From Mastigias papua (Eukaryota > Cnidaria > Scyphozoa > Rhizostomeae > Mastigiidae), in the NCBI GenBank assembly GCA_964019165.1, contig OZ025271.1, forward strand, positions 7,926,275 through 7,990,274: 64,000 bases of DNA, written 5' to 3'. Both the position numbers and the translations under genes were made by a program. Positions 11,681-24,342 of this stretch are shown piece by piece; the first letter of the stretch is position 1, and every line of letters begins with the position of its first letter. Under the pieces are notes generated by a model, which worked only from the letters and a program-made list of their open reading frames with translations, did no database searches and was not told the DNA's origin.

Positions 11681-11882
11681 AAATCGGTATACATAGCTCA
11701 TCTCATTTTTCCTATCTGGCACGCCAGACAACGGCGAAAACTGGGTTTTCAGCCTTGTAAAGGCCACTAGTGAACGCCTCTATTACAATGAGAAAAATAT
11801 CGCTACGTTTCAGGTTATTCAAAATTCCTAAGGGGGCCACATTGATGGATTCGGCCTGTGGGCCGTGTGTTTAACACCCCTG

Positions 11883-11890
11883 TACTAGAA
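11883..11890 (+). repeat. right target-site duplication of the hAT-like element
   Basis: The octamer tactagaa follows the right terminus. It differs from the left copy by one base. Confidence 0.6.
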
Positions 11891-12162
11891 GTAATTCCAA
11901 CTGAATACTTAATATATTAACTAAATGTCTGTGAAGGGTCTTTTGGAAATGAAAATATTGCAGGATGTATGTAAAGAGCTGATAATTGTTTGCTTTGCGC
12001 ATGCACTTAATGTGTCAATCCCCTCCCCCTTGAACGCATTCGTACGCATTTACTTGATCCCCCTTCCCCCTTTCGTGCACGTACTACATAAATGATCCCA
12101 TTCGCGACTTTTCAATCCCTAGCAGAGGCGCGGCAGAGGAGCTTCCTGGAATTTGGCAAGAT
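11891..12162. other. no gene; CGTACG/C-rich segment
   Basis: The region 12010-12110 resembles 5980-6075 in direct orientation (C-rich blocks separated by cgtacgc). No reading frame is supported. Confidence 0.35.
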
Positions 12163-12223
12163 GATTTTAATGATAATAATTAAAACCGCACTCCTGTGCG
12201 CTTTTATGATTATCATTAAAATC
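12163..12223. repeat. 61-bp near-perfect hairpin
   Basis: The left arm, starting gattttaatgataata, pairs with a right arm ending tatcattaaaatc. The inner stem is CGCAC/GTGCG around a TCCT loop. Arms are about 28 nt with a few mismatches. It may be the relic of a foldback element or a structured RNA segment; no coding sequence is associated. Confidence 0.6.
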
Positions 12224-15200
12224 TACCTTGAGTACATGTTGACATGAATGCACGGTTTCTCAGTTCACTAAAGACTCCATCAACTTACGTACACAAAAAT
12301 AATAAACATGGGGTCCTCAGATATATCGGATATCCTCAGTGGAGAGTTTTCAAATAATTAATAAGTAAGAGGGGCATTTATTTGGGATTCGATAGTATTG
12401 AGTAAAACGTTGATCATTTAGATATTTTATAGGGCTGGTTGTATCACACACTTATTTGTTGTTTATTTAAAAAATGTTTGAGTATTAGTGACATAATAGT
12501 TGTTTAATTTCACATGTAATACAACTCAGCAAAGTGCAAATTTTCATTTTTCTTTTTAAAATTAGTTACCCATAATACAAATTCAGTCTAAATACTGTTT
12601 TACAATTGTCCCTGTAAAAATTACTTACAGAGTATATACAAAAACTGTCCTGTAGTGAAAATAAGTTTAATAGTCATTTGTGCATCTCCCCATGTCCTGA
12701 GTTTTCAAAAATTATTATCACCTTTCTTCCTTCTTTTACAGAATTCACTTTTCTAAGAACAGTGAGAATGTATCGATTGGGCAATTTTGTTATTATATTT
12801 TCATTACTCCGAAGGGCTCATAAATTCTAAGACCTTTTCAAATTGAATCTACACATTTCGAAACAGGATAGGATGGAGAGAAAAGTTACACCTTCATGCC
12901 CAAGTAGGGATGAAAGAAAGTTGACGTTGTGGATTAGGCCCCTGCCTTCAATGCATTCTAATTATATTTGTTAAAATTTCTGGGGGGGGGGTTGAAATTA
13001 CTAGTGGTCTGAAGTATTCCTGAAAGTTCGATTAGGGAGGCTGCAATTAGCGGTGGTCCGGTCTTATGTAATCAGGTAAATTTATGAATTTTGACAATTT
13101 TCTAAGCTGATTGGCTTTCTCTATTTAGCAAGACAATACCTTAGCGATTATGGCTTCGATATGTTGGTGCAACAATATCAACGGATAGAGTATTTTGCTA
13201 TGAAAACAGAACCTATTGTAGCAATCTGTTCAACTTAAAGTTGCAACATTCCGTTAAGAACATTCACAAAACAAACTGTTCTTCCCAACAGGAATAATTT
13301 TGTTCCAGCTACTTCACAGTACCGTGTTGCAATACCCAATTGCCTGTGAATCTTAATAATAGTGGGGCTGTAGAACACTTTTTAAACACTAATTTGTAGG
13401 GGGCACAGAAAAGTAGGTGCTTGTCTGAGATTGAGCAACTGTTAGGCTATGCGCAATTACAGCACGTGCTTCTTTCGCAAATTATTCGAACTGGACCAGA
13501 CAAAACGCCAGCCTTGAAACGATGAGGGTACTGCCACGGAGAATGAGCGAGTGTCTGGCGGTTATACTCCCTTGTCATTCCATTCAAAATATCATATTTT
13601 TTTAACATTACCCTTGTGAACCATGTCAGATCTTCTTCAATTCTTTAAAGTATACTGCTCTGCAAAGAAACCAAGTTCCTGAAAATTTCAGCTCAATGGA
13701 GCAATCCTATTTGACGTTGTACGTAATCAACAAGTATCTAATTTCACACTTAAGAGATTTATGATATTTTATGAAATTTTCAGGGGGTCATATCTTCATT
13801 GACATAGGAATGATTTTAAGCTTGGTACATATACATGTTGCACATATAAATCCCTTATAGGCATTATTTGTAGCGAATTATAACTAGTTTCAGAATTACT
13901 TTGCGCAAAAACTGCTAACATGTGCCATTTTCAGAATGCCATTATATTCAACTCTATTTTTATGAGAGCTTCTTAAAATGCAAGACAACACTCTAAAAGT
14001 GACACATGTTTGATATTGTGGCAGTGAATTTCTGACAATATTTACAAATTGTCAAAAAACAGGCGATTTCATAAGGAATGATGCAAATAGTATCAAGAAT
14101 AAACAACGCCCATGGGGCTAATTCGAGCAATTGCTTCGGTACCTATACTTAAGGATTGCAACATAATCAAATTCAGTATTGAAGAAATAAATGAAAACAT
14201 GAAAACTACTTAGATCATTTTATGGTTGGCCAAATAACATACATTCCGTAAAATCTTATCCATATAGTGGGTGGGAGGGTAAACGATAGGACCAGAATGC
14301 TTTCTATGTAGAAATTATGGTCTAGAAACGGGGCTCAATCTAGAAACGCTCCTAGCTATGCTTTTCCTAACGTCTGAAAAATCGTTAAATCAAAGACTTT
14401 TTAGCACAATCCAGAATATTCATGTTATGTTGAATTTACATGGAGTAGACTGCTATGATCTAATTATGATTAACACGCTTTCTAGAGTACTATTTGCCAA
14501 ATATTTGCTATCGTAACAGGATGCTCTTTGTTCTTCTGGATGATTGCTTCCATGGAGACCAAGATATTTAGCAAGTGATATATGTCTGTATGAATGTATA
14601 CTTTTTGTCTTCTACTACTGCTGTTGAAAATAATACCTGTTTCTGAAACATCCAATATTCTATTGTGCATGTCTAATGTCTACATTGCTTACACCCCAAT
14701 AATGTAATAACAAATTAAGTACAATTAAGCCTAAAAAGTTTGAAAAATCACGAATAGCCAACCTGAACTTTAATTCTTATAAAAAGTAAGAGTGTAGGCA
14801 ACATTGTCGAGTATTCAATCAGATCAGTGTTATGTATTATTTGTCTAACTATGAAAATAAACTAGACATCAATTAGCAGGTTCAACAGTAACCACATTGA
14901 CTTAAAGATACCAGAGATCAACATGAAACTAGCTTAAAAAGACATCTACCGAACAGTGACAAACATAGACAGTGATCGTCTCTTTCAAACTTTAAAAGAA
15001 TACCGTTTTCATTGCTAATGAGTTCATTCACAACTTACATTAACGATATCGCATCTGACGGCATTTTCTGAAAACTCGGTATGCTTGAGCGAAGGTATGT
15101 AAGAACAATTCAGATGAGATACTTTCTGTATCGGCTGTAGTATTATAGAATTAAATTAGAGCCTTCACAATGTGTTCTAGATCTATTTCATAACCTGTGG

Positions 15201-17265
15201 GAGCTATAGTCCCATCTAGCTAATTAGCTGGGTACTGTACATAAAAGAAATCAAAGTTTTACACCAAGTATTCACTGCTTCTATAGTAAAAGGCAACTTG
15301 CAAAGAATCACAAATAAACCCTGAGAAAATAATGATTAATGTATGAAATATTTGAAATGAATTGATTTTTTTAAACACGTTTAAAATACATTCATATAAG
15401 TATTAAAATAACATTTAACAATTAGCGTATTAATGTCAATCATAAAACAGCTAAGAATGATATTTTAAGTTGAAATGTTGCCCATAACGTTCTTGCAAAA
15501 AATTTGCACCTAATGTTCCTTTTTTACATAAAAGTTTTTGTTTACTTCAGAATGAACAGCTGCTATAGTGCAGATGACTTGAAAAATTCCATTGCAGTAC
15601 CAACAGCTATAAAGCTTTCAAACATTTCTTGCAGTGTTTTCTAATGTGTCTTTACAAGGTGAGCATACTGAAAAAGTGTTTTTTGTATTGTACTAAAATG
15701 TCTTAAGATTTCTCATGCAAATGTGATACCATTTCATATACTTTTATTGTACAGTTATTTGACAAGTGCCTTTCATGCTAAAAACATAATTTTCATGCAG
15801 TTAGTAGGCTTTGTTTATTATAGAGAAGAGCATTGCCCTGTTATTCGATCTTTTGATTATTTCGGTCAGCTTCACATCCTTTAGTAACAAAACAACGATG
15901 ATTTTAGTACCACATGACTGTGAAATGTAAAAATGAAAATGTGCACGAAATGGATTGGAATTGTGATGATGATTATTATCCTTGTTGTGGACCAAACTGT
16001 ACTGTAGATGTTGAGCTAAGGTGATGTGATCTTCGGTGATGGCTGCGAGCGGTTTTAAGTCATTGCCGAATCAGAATCATATCCAGAGAGTAATCATCTT
16101 TGGTATACCGTATTCATTGAAACTATTTAAACTAATATCTATCTATATACATAGCTCTGCTGAGTGACATACGTCCCCTCCATTGGCTCTAAATTGTACT
16201 CAAGTCATCTTATTCCATCTCTATGCAGCTCTATTCAACTCTCTTCTCTTAACTTAATGCACGAGGGCTATATATACTTCTTAACACCTAATGTTGTGTC
16301 AGCAGTTTTGCTGCTAACCAGCTAATGATTATGATGTAGATTTCAATCCAAAAGAAGCATTGCGTAATCCTGGTTCTTTCTATACTTCCCGAAACAATAG
16401 ATAAGGATGCTGTTTAATGCTCTGTCATGCAGCTAATCTAACGTAATGATGACAAGGCTATATTAATGCATAGTGCAATGACAATAATACTGAATCCTAA
16501 ACTCGATGCTATGAAATACTATTATTGATATTTGCGTCTTAACCTAATCTCGTAAACTAACTTTACCTTAAAACTAGCAATAATACTGGCTCTACCCCAT
16601 GGAGCCTCGACGAAACAACTAATACATTAAACGCCAAATGGCACTCCTCAGTCTTTCCCAAGCACTGAGAGTCCAAGTGCGATACACAACACTAAATGTA
16701 GAATACGAATATAGACACGAGTGCTTTCGCAAGCCACTCTGTCTTCGGCGTAGTTAATGTTGAGACTTCCCCAACTCTACGCACTAGTTCGTTGCCCCCA
16801 CAGATTACTCGAAAAAAAACACTTCTTCTTTTCGATTGTCTGACTTAGTAGCATTCTAACTTGAACTCTCCTTGAATCTAAAGTCTAATCACAATATATG
16901 AATCTACAGTATCTAATAATATCGTCCAATCAAATGAATCGATTTCTAAGCGTTGACGTTAACTTGTACTAAATAGTGTAGAAATCCTCTAGGGTTGACA
17001 CTAAGTCAATATAGTTTGCGTAACCTCCCATATCATACGATTCTGTTTTTTAAATGAATTACTACATTATGAATCGATTTCCAAAGTCCAAGATTTTAAT
17101 ATGATTAAACGAATCGAACGACAAATAAAAACGTGCATGCTTGCTGCTGCGCAGTGCCACAATAGGTTCTACGATAGTTAACAAGGTGTTAGTTTATACA
17201 AAAGTTACCCAAACATTTTGACAAAAACCTATGAACTAAACTAGCAGTATTACATGACTTTTTAC
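12224..17265. other. no gene recognised
   Basis: Five kilobases of AT-rich sequence with only short frames (for example 14482-14670 and 15801-15995, minus strand) that show no motif or splice context I would trust. No RNA gene, LTR or inverted-repeat element was recognised here. Confidence 0.45.
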
Positions 17266-17452
17266 CTTTGTGCTTCTGTAGGAGATTTATTTTGGCTTTC
17301 CATCCATGCCAAGAAGCACCCCAACCAAATACAGCCTCTGTTTCCAGAGAACGTTCACATACGAGGTCATTTGAATAGGCTACCCACAAATTCGTTGTTG
17401 TTATGAGCTGGGTGTATATTATGACGAGGTTATTGGAGTTTCCGAAATGCAT
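17266..17452 (-). CDS. candidate exon of an unrecognised protein
   Basis: The minus-strand frame from the ATG at 17452 reads MHFGNSNNLVIIYTQLITTT and later CERSLETEAVFGWGASWHGW, ending AAAG before a GTAAAA donor (phase 1). The composition is protein-like and the frame is open for 62 codons to the donor, in a region otherwise full of stops. A TGA lies three codons upstream, so the ATG may be a true start. I do not recognise the family. The exon at 20225-20464 on the same strand is upstream of it and also ends in phase 1, so the two could belong to one gene, but no joining exons were found. Confidence 0.35.
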
Positions 17453-18587
<1,135 letters not shown>

Positions 18588-18813
18588 CACGCTAAAATGT
18601 TATCAGTTTAACCTCTGCCCTTGCATTTTTAAAAGATGCTGCTAATAGCCAGATAAAAGCTTCATTTTTACACCCATCTCTATGCTACATGTGCACATTT
18701 TGCAAGAGGAATATTGAACAATTAAGTGAGAATCAAGGAAAATAGTAGAATAAATGTTATTGTAGGTTTTAAGATTGAATTCTTGTATGTAGTCAATTAG
18801 AGAAGTGTAGAAA

Positions 18814-18879
18814 AATTTACGGACTCTTCCGAGTTGAAGTTACAAAATTGTAACTTCAACTCGGAAGAGTCCGTAAATT
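18814..18879. repeat. perfect 66-bp palindromic hairpin
   Basis: Two 32-nt arms are perfect reverse complements around a 2-nt AA centre. The left arm begins aatttacggactcttccg and the right arm ends cggaagagtccgtaaatt. Pairing stops abruptly at both ends. It is too precise to be chance and may be a snap-back or template-switch product, or the core of a tiny foldback element. Confidence 0.95.
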
Positions 18880-19067
18880 ACTATTAATTTTAATTGTAAA
18901 AGAGATCAGCCGAAAAGTCATGCTTCGTTCTCAGCATCTTTCTACTACTCACTAAAGTACCGACTAATCTACTTTATTGGGTAGATGCCTACTAGTCTCC
19001 CTCAAAAGCCAGCAACTGGGGATGCCATAGCGGCACTACTGCAGAATCGTATCTCTCCTAGAAATCA

Positions 19068-19438
19068 ATGGCCTACCCTAATATACTATATGCCATTCAA
19101 TAGCAATCGGTGAGTTGATTACGATGATACCGCAACTTTCCACATAGCTCAAATTTTCGAGGAGTTATCGAGTTATTTCTAGCAAGCATGGTTTGTCCGC
19201 TAAGTGGGATTGCGGCTAGGGTTAGGGTTTGGTTTAGCATTTAAGTCATTTCAAATTGTTGAAATTCGATCTGCTCATTGATATTATGTTGATTGTTGAA
19301 GAAATCGATTAACCTATCCCTGACCCCTACCCCTCGATAACTCCTCCAAATATTTAAGCTATGGAGTAATTGACGGTATCATCGTAATCTACTCACAGAG
19401 AGCTATCTAATGGTGCATAGTTTGTTAGGGTAGGCCAT
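19068..19438. mobile_element. foldback / MITE-like inverted repeat
   Basis: Left arm 19068-19172 starts atggcctaccctaa. Right arm 19333-19438, reverse-complemented, starts with the same atggcctaccctaa and stays alignable over about 105 bp, including gattacgatgataccg and gaggagttatcgag. The spacer of about 160 bp contains ctagggttagggtttgg. No transposase or clear target duplication is seen. Confidence 0.65.
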
Positions 19439-20224
19439 GCGTCGTCATAGCCACCAGTTCTCTATATAATCAGTATAATGCTACAAAGAAAACCACACAA
19501 GCCTTTAAAGTTGCCAGCAATTACAAAATTTACATTTTTCGATATGGAAATCTTACCTGAAAAAAGACGTATCAAAGATCTTTCAAAATGAAAGAAATTG
19601 TACACTCGATATTCTTTGTTGGTGATGCAGCCTACAGTGGACACAAGCTTACTCAAGGTCTATATCACAACTTCATCATGTTTTCTGAAACATGCGAGAA
19701 AAGGTTGCACAGGCCAAGTTTTCGAATAGCTCACGACATTTATCCACGTCACAAATTCGAACAGTTCAATGAATATAACAGCGAAAAATTTTCGAGCAGT
19801 CTACAATATATAACATTTAACATAAAAATGCAATATTTACAGCTTTTGCCTGGCGTTAAATAAGAGGATTTGATCTCTTGGCAGCAGAGGAATGACAAGA
19901 TGCACGATGGACTATGATAATGTAGAGAATTCGTAGTGATTTGCCACCTTAACATTAGTCAACGTAATCAGTCAGATCTCTATTTTTGCAAAGAAACTTA
20001 AATATGTCATTACTGAAAGCCAAGAATTATACTTCTTTCTTCACTATAAATGAGCTTTTGTTCATTTGAAAACATATTCACATCTGCAGCCATACCAAGT
20101 CCAAGGTATAACCCCTTGCTGATTGGGAGCTTTTTTGGGCGCCATTGCCAAAGAAGGACAGGTAGCATCTTATATGCTAAAAGGTATAATAATTCTATGT
20201 AGATAGAATTTGCTTCTAGCTTAC
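19439..20224. other. no confident gene
   Basis: A plus-strand frame at 19588-19863 (MKEIVHSIFFVGDAAY...) and an overlapping minus-strand frame are open but show no recognised motif. The first part of the plus frame could be an exon with a GTCTAT donor-like end at about 19659; support is weak. Confidence 0.3.
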
Positions 20225-20464
20225 AACGGAAATAGTAAACACGTGAAGTAACCTTGGTTACGGGATGCTGATTGTCAAGTATGTTTTTGTAAATTTGGCA
20301 ATAGGAAATATCCAAGCAGTTATTACAGTAAGTTGGGCCTACAGCAAAAACACACCAATCCTTGTTGAATTCGAAAGGCAAAGCCTCGGAATGACTTTCG
20401 AGATGAGAACGACGACGAGCAAAGTCAGCATTTGTGTTGTCAATTGTTATTGAAAATTCCGGTA
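20225..20464 (-). CDS. candidate internal phase 1-1 exon, unrecognised protein
   Basis: Bounded on the minus strand by an acceptor (tttatctttggtag, AG at 20466-20465) and a strong donor (CGTT followed by GTAAGC at 20224-20219). The frame starts PEFSITIDNTNADFARRRSH, contains WCVFAVGPTYCNNCLDISYC, and ends SRVYYFR. The exon is 240 nt, begins and ends in phase 1, and has four closely spaced cysteines. That combination is common in extracellular modules. The family is not recognised. The frame continues open past the donor for about 70 codons, so a single-exon reading of 153 codons (20471-20010) is the alternative. Confidence 0.45.
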
Positions 20465-22199
20465 CTACCAAAGATAAAGGACATGCGAGAGCTCAATGAT
20501 CTCGACAATTAGCTAAACGACCTACTTTGACATGGTAACTTCATTTCTTATAGAGGTTTAATTTCATGCTTGAGTCATTGTCAGTATGATAATGTAGAGA
20601 GCTTTTGCATACTGAATGGACTTTCTAATATCTAAATCTAACTAAGGCTATCACAGGGTTCCTAATTCATTAGCACATAAGCATGCACGGTGTTTTATGG
20701 AGCCATTTTATGAGGAGCCTACATGTTGAATGCTGAAAAACTTATACTACTACAGTAAAATTCCCTAAGGAACTTTTCGATTTAGAAACATTTTTAGCAC
20801 CAAACAATCAAGAATTAGTATGCCGGTTCCACTCACTTGCAGCCAAAACCAAAATAGGTTATTTACAATGCTTGTGTCAAGTGCTTTATGTTTCAGAGGT
20901 CCATGGTCATTGGTTAGAGCCAAGATTGCCGGCAAAATTCAGAACTTCAATGTTTACTTGTGTCTGTACCATATGCATGGTATTAAATGCGGAGTGGGAA
21001 TTGAGGAGGTATTAAGGAGCATTTAGTACTACAATTTGACCAATGGAGGTCCAAAAACTAGGAACTCTTGGAACTGGGCCTTGAGCTATGTTCCTTTAAA
21101 AAGTCGTGTAACTTCCAATCTGGTAAACGTCCCCCTATTAACTAGAACTCCGTTTATTTGTTTTTTAAATAAGTTCCTACCCCATCCCAATTAGTATATT
21201 TGACAAATATATTTGATTGACTGTGTTTTATCATTTAATTATATTGTTCATAACGTATAAGATAAACCCAAATCAATAAAGTGAGGAATATATTTATTGA
21301 ATATTAATTCAATTTGATATTTGTTGAGTATTAAGGTATATGAGCAAGCATATTTGCTTTAGTTGTTTTTCATAACAAACTGCAGATATGCCTTATTTCA
21401 AATCTACATTTTTTCTAATCCTAGATCCATGAATTCCATTTACAACTGCACAGAGTGAGCCAGATTTGCACTCAGTTTACAAGTAAAATTCTATTACTAT
21501 TGAGGAGTTCTCTTTGAGCAGTTGTCTTGATTCATGTTCGCCACGTTCAGAAAACTATCCTAATACTCTAGTTTATTATCAATCTGTATCGCAAACATTT
21601 TCTTGTTTGATATTCTTTCTTATTAATCTATTGCTTTCATTTTTATTTAATGATGAATCGACACTTTCCCGTTGTGCCCTGGTCTCTATTAGCTATATAT
21701 TTTTATTACTTCTGATATGTCTGTGTAATACCAGAAATACCCCTTCTTCATCTCTTTTTAGATTTCATTGGGATTAGTTGATGGACAGACAATTCAGTAC
21801 ATATGTCAAAATGTGATGCGTTACTTCACACAAGCAAACAATCTTATCTCTATGAGGATAACCCTACAGTTGTTTTAAAGTCGACTTTTGATGAGAGGTG
21901 AGAAATAAGGTGTGAGTTAGCACTCTGGCTTTGTGATTGAATCTCTCGTACTAATTTTGTCTACTTATGCATTAATTACTTGTGTCTATATGTTGATATG
22001 AATTGTCTATTTAAATTGAATTGCTTTACATATGAACAAGACATCTGTGTTTGTCATATTGATAACTAGAAATGAATGTTTGTTCAATAATGTTACTTAT
22101 TAATTGGTGAGAGTGCTATTAAACAGGATAAAGTATCTTAAAGCACATTAAGTGCAGTTATCAACATATACTTTTTCACGTTTTTTTCAATTAGATGCA
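20465..22199. other. no gene recognised
   Basis: AT-rich sequence. Short plus-strand frames (20820-21026, 21514-21777) lack motifs; the second is hydrophobic but has no supporting context. Confidence 0.4.
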
Positions 22200-24060
22200 C
22201 AAACATGCTCGTGTGAAAATTTCAAAGAGTTTGAATTACCACACTTAAATGACTTTTCAAGTGCTCCCTCGTCCAACGGATATTCATATTTCTATGGATA
22301 AACAATACATTCTGCTTTGTGTAGATATTTTCCAAAACCCATAAACATCCATATTCATGTATACATTTAAAACATTCTACTCCTTCATTTATGAAGTATA
22401 TCCACATTGCTTTTCGTCCCAGATACATCCATTTTTATGAGGATATTTTGGACATTGTCAGTCTTTGTATTCCAGAGACGCCCAGATACTTGACCCTTTT
22501 GATAAATTCTTATTCTTTTGATTCTACAACTTATAAACATGTTCATTGATCCAACACTAGATACCCACATTCATGAACATATGTTATGGGCTTTCTAAAT
22601 CTCCATATTCTACAGATTGCACACATTTCAAATCGTTCTATAGACAGATATTTTAATTACCAAATTTAAGACATTTTCACTTGTCATCTTCTACAGCATA
22701 TACACAAATTCACTTGTCAGATAAGCACACATCTCTATGAAAACATTTTAGAAATTCTAACTCACATGACAGAACATGAACATGTCCATGACTACTTATA
22801 CATTCATTATGTATATATGTCTGCCATCTGATATACATTATAGCATCTCTCCTCCCATACATATCACTTCTTTCTATAACCATTCACAATCATACATTTT
22901 CTCAAGTGGTTTTTCTCCCATAGCAACTCATACCATTACTTCATTAGCACATTCCTAGGCAGAACTACTTCTTACATGAAAAGCATTGTTTGGACCTATG
23001 TTCTTTTTGCTCAGAATTTCTAAACGCATTGCCAACACTTCTATTAGACAATCTAGCCCTTTTCATCTCACACAAACTACTATGTAATTTCTATAATATG
23101 TGGTATATGAATACGATGAAAGAAAAGTAGTTAGTAAGTAAGTTTTCAATCAGAGAGATCAGAGCTATAGAAGATAGCACAAACATTTTCAACATCCGCT
23201 TACAATCTGCAGTCAAGACTGCAAGTTGCATGTTCGTTCTGTATTTCTATATATTTAATAGCCTGAAGTTAACATTGAGCTACTAATATTTTATACATAT
23301 ATATGCAGTGAAATCTATGAAGTGATCAACATTGACTTTATTTTCATCACAATTGTAATTGCAGATCAATGTTAACCATTAATGCTATATACTATTACAC
23401 TACCATTATTTAAAGATAGTCACATTTTCTTAATTTTGCATTTGCAGAATTTTCATACTATCTATTCGTCCCTTAGACACTTATTTTCATTAAGATAGCT
23501 TAGACATTCTCCTCTTTCACATTCTGTAGAAATTTCATGTGTCCACCACCTTGTTGTATTTCTATCAATAACTGTTTTGTTGTAAAGATTCTCTATTCCA
23601 GCAATCTACATTTTGAGACTCAGAAGCAATGATTACTTCATAGTTTGATTGTAACGAATCTATGTCTAATGACAAATCACGTGCTTCTATCTAGGGGTCT
23701 TGTACCCAGATATGTAATTACTACACCCCTCAATAGACAATTATTTTTCAGGGCATATTTAAGACATTCTGGCTCTTGTCATTACTTCCATTGCTTATTT
23801 TGTCCTGAAGATCTTCAGAGAATGCACCTATCCATTCGATACATAGGCACTAGTTTTATGTGGAAATTGTACACATTCTCCTGCATATTATACAAAATTT
23901 GTTTGTACCACTTGTCCCACAGACACTCGTATTTATGTGGATATGTTAGACAAGGCAATTCTCGATATACTACAGAATTTACTCATATTCTATGTTCCAT
24001 TAGACCTTTACCTTCGTGTAGAGAGTTATGGCATTCTACTTTCCATATTTGGGAATGGCA
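22200..24060 (-). pseudogene. decayed 81-bp (27-codon) repeat array, part 1
   Basis: On the minus strand this region carries degenerate tandem copies of an 81-bp unit whose best-preserved copies elsewhere read STEYEELECLNYLHKHECL followed by LDGKICAN. Phase markers recur at 81-bp steps, for example TACAG at 22611 and 22692. Fragments such as EGVECFKCIHEYGCLWVLEN are still visible. Stops and frame changes occur in nearly every unit, so it is not coding now. It is interrupted at 24125 by the gypsy element and continues at 28620. Confidence 0.55.
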
Positions 24061-24119
24061 TCCATTTGTTCAGTAGATTCGTTATCTTATGTTGGTAGTT
24101 TTGACGTTGTAATGTGCCA

Positions 24120-24124
24120 GTTTC
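24120..24124 (+). repeat. 5-bp target-site duplication, left (gtttc)
   Basis: gtttc directly precedes the 5' LTR and is repeated directly after the 3' LTR (28615-28619). A 5-bp duplication is typical of gypsy integrases. Confidence 0.9.
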
Positions 24125-24324
24125 TGTAGTAATTACATAATGCAATTAGTTACCAGACCCCAGGATACATATCACATGTTGTAGGCCAGTGAAGAAGGAT
24201 TAGCTTTGAGTATTCATACACAACATTTTGCATAGTCGCTTTTACAATCTACTATCGTCATGGCATAGTATGAGAACCCACTATCATAACAAGTGCGTAA
24301 TAGATATATAACAAGCATATAACA
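24125..24324 (+). repeat. 5' LTR
   Basis: 200 bp, starting TGTAGTAATTACA and ending with AAGCATATAACA. The TG...CA ends are standard. A TATA-like agatatataa lies near the 3' end. Identical to the 3' LTR. Confidence 0.97.
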
Positions 24325-24342
24325 TTGGCGACGAGAATTACT
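24325..24342 (+). promoter_or_regulatory. primer-binding site
   Basis: TTGGCGACGAGAATTA follows the 5' LTR immediately. TGGCGACGAG would pair with a tRNA 3' end CTCGTCGCCA, a serine-type end used by related elements. The tRNA identity is inferred. Confidence 0.7.

Larger units (their letters stand above)
6195..11882. mobile_element. hAT-like element, host of nested insertions
   Basis: The left terminus reads CAGGGGGTGTCAACTTCAT and the reverse complement of the right terminus reads CAGGGGTGTTAAACACACGG, followed on both sides by GGCC-rich sequence. CAGGGGTGTcaaa-type ends are common in hAT elements. The flanks are tactcgaa (6187-6194) and tactagaa (11883-11890), an 8-bp target duplication with one mismatch, as expected for hAT. 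No hAT transposase is visible. The 5.7-kb span is inflated by a later LINE and an AATAAGCCCC-type repeat; without them the element would be about 1 kb, consistent with a non-autonomous copy. Confidence 0.65.

Noticed and set aside
11564..11767. 67-codon minus-strand ORF upstream of LINE ORF1
   Set aside because: It crosses the LINE boundary into the AATAAGCCCC repeat, so it cannot be a gene of either.
19205..19235. Interstitial telomere repeat (ctagggttagggtttgg)
   Set aside because: Only about two degenerate TTAGGG units, inside a foldback element.
23645..24076. 143-codon plus-strand ORF
   Set aside because: It is the antisense of decayed copies of the 81-bp repeat array; no motif of its own.
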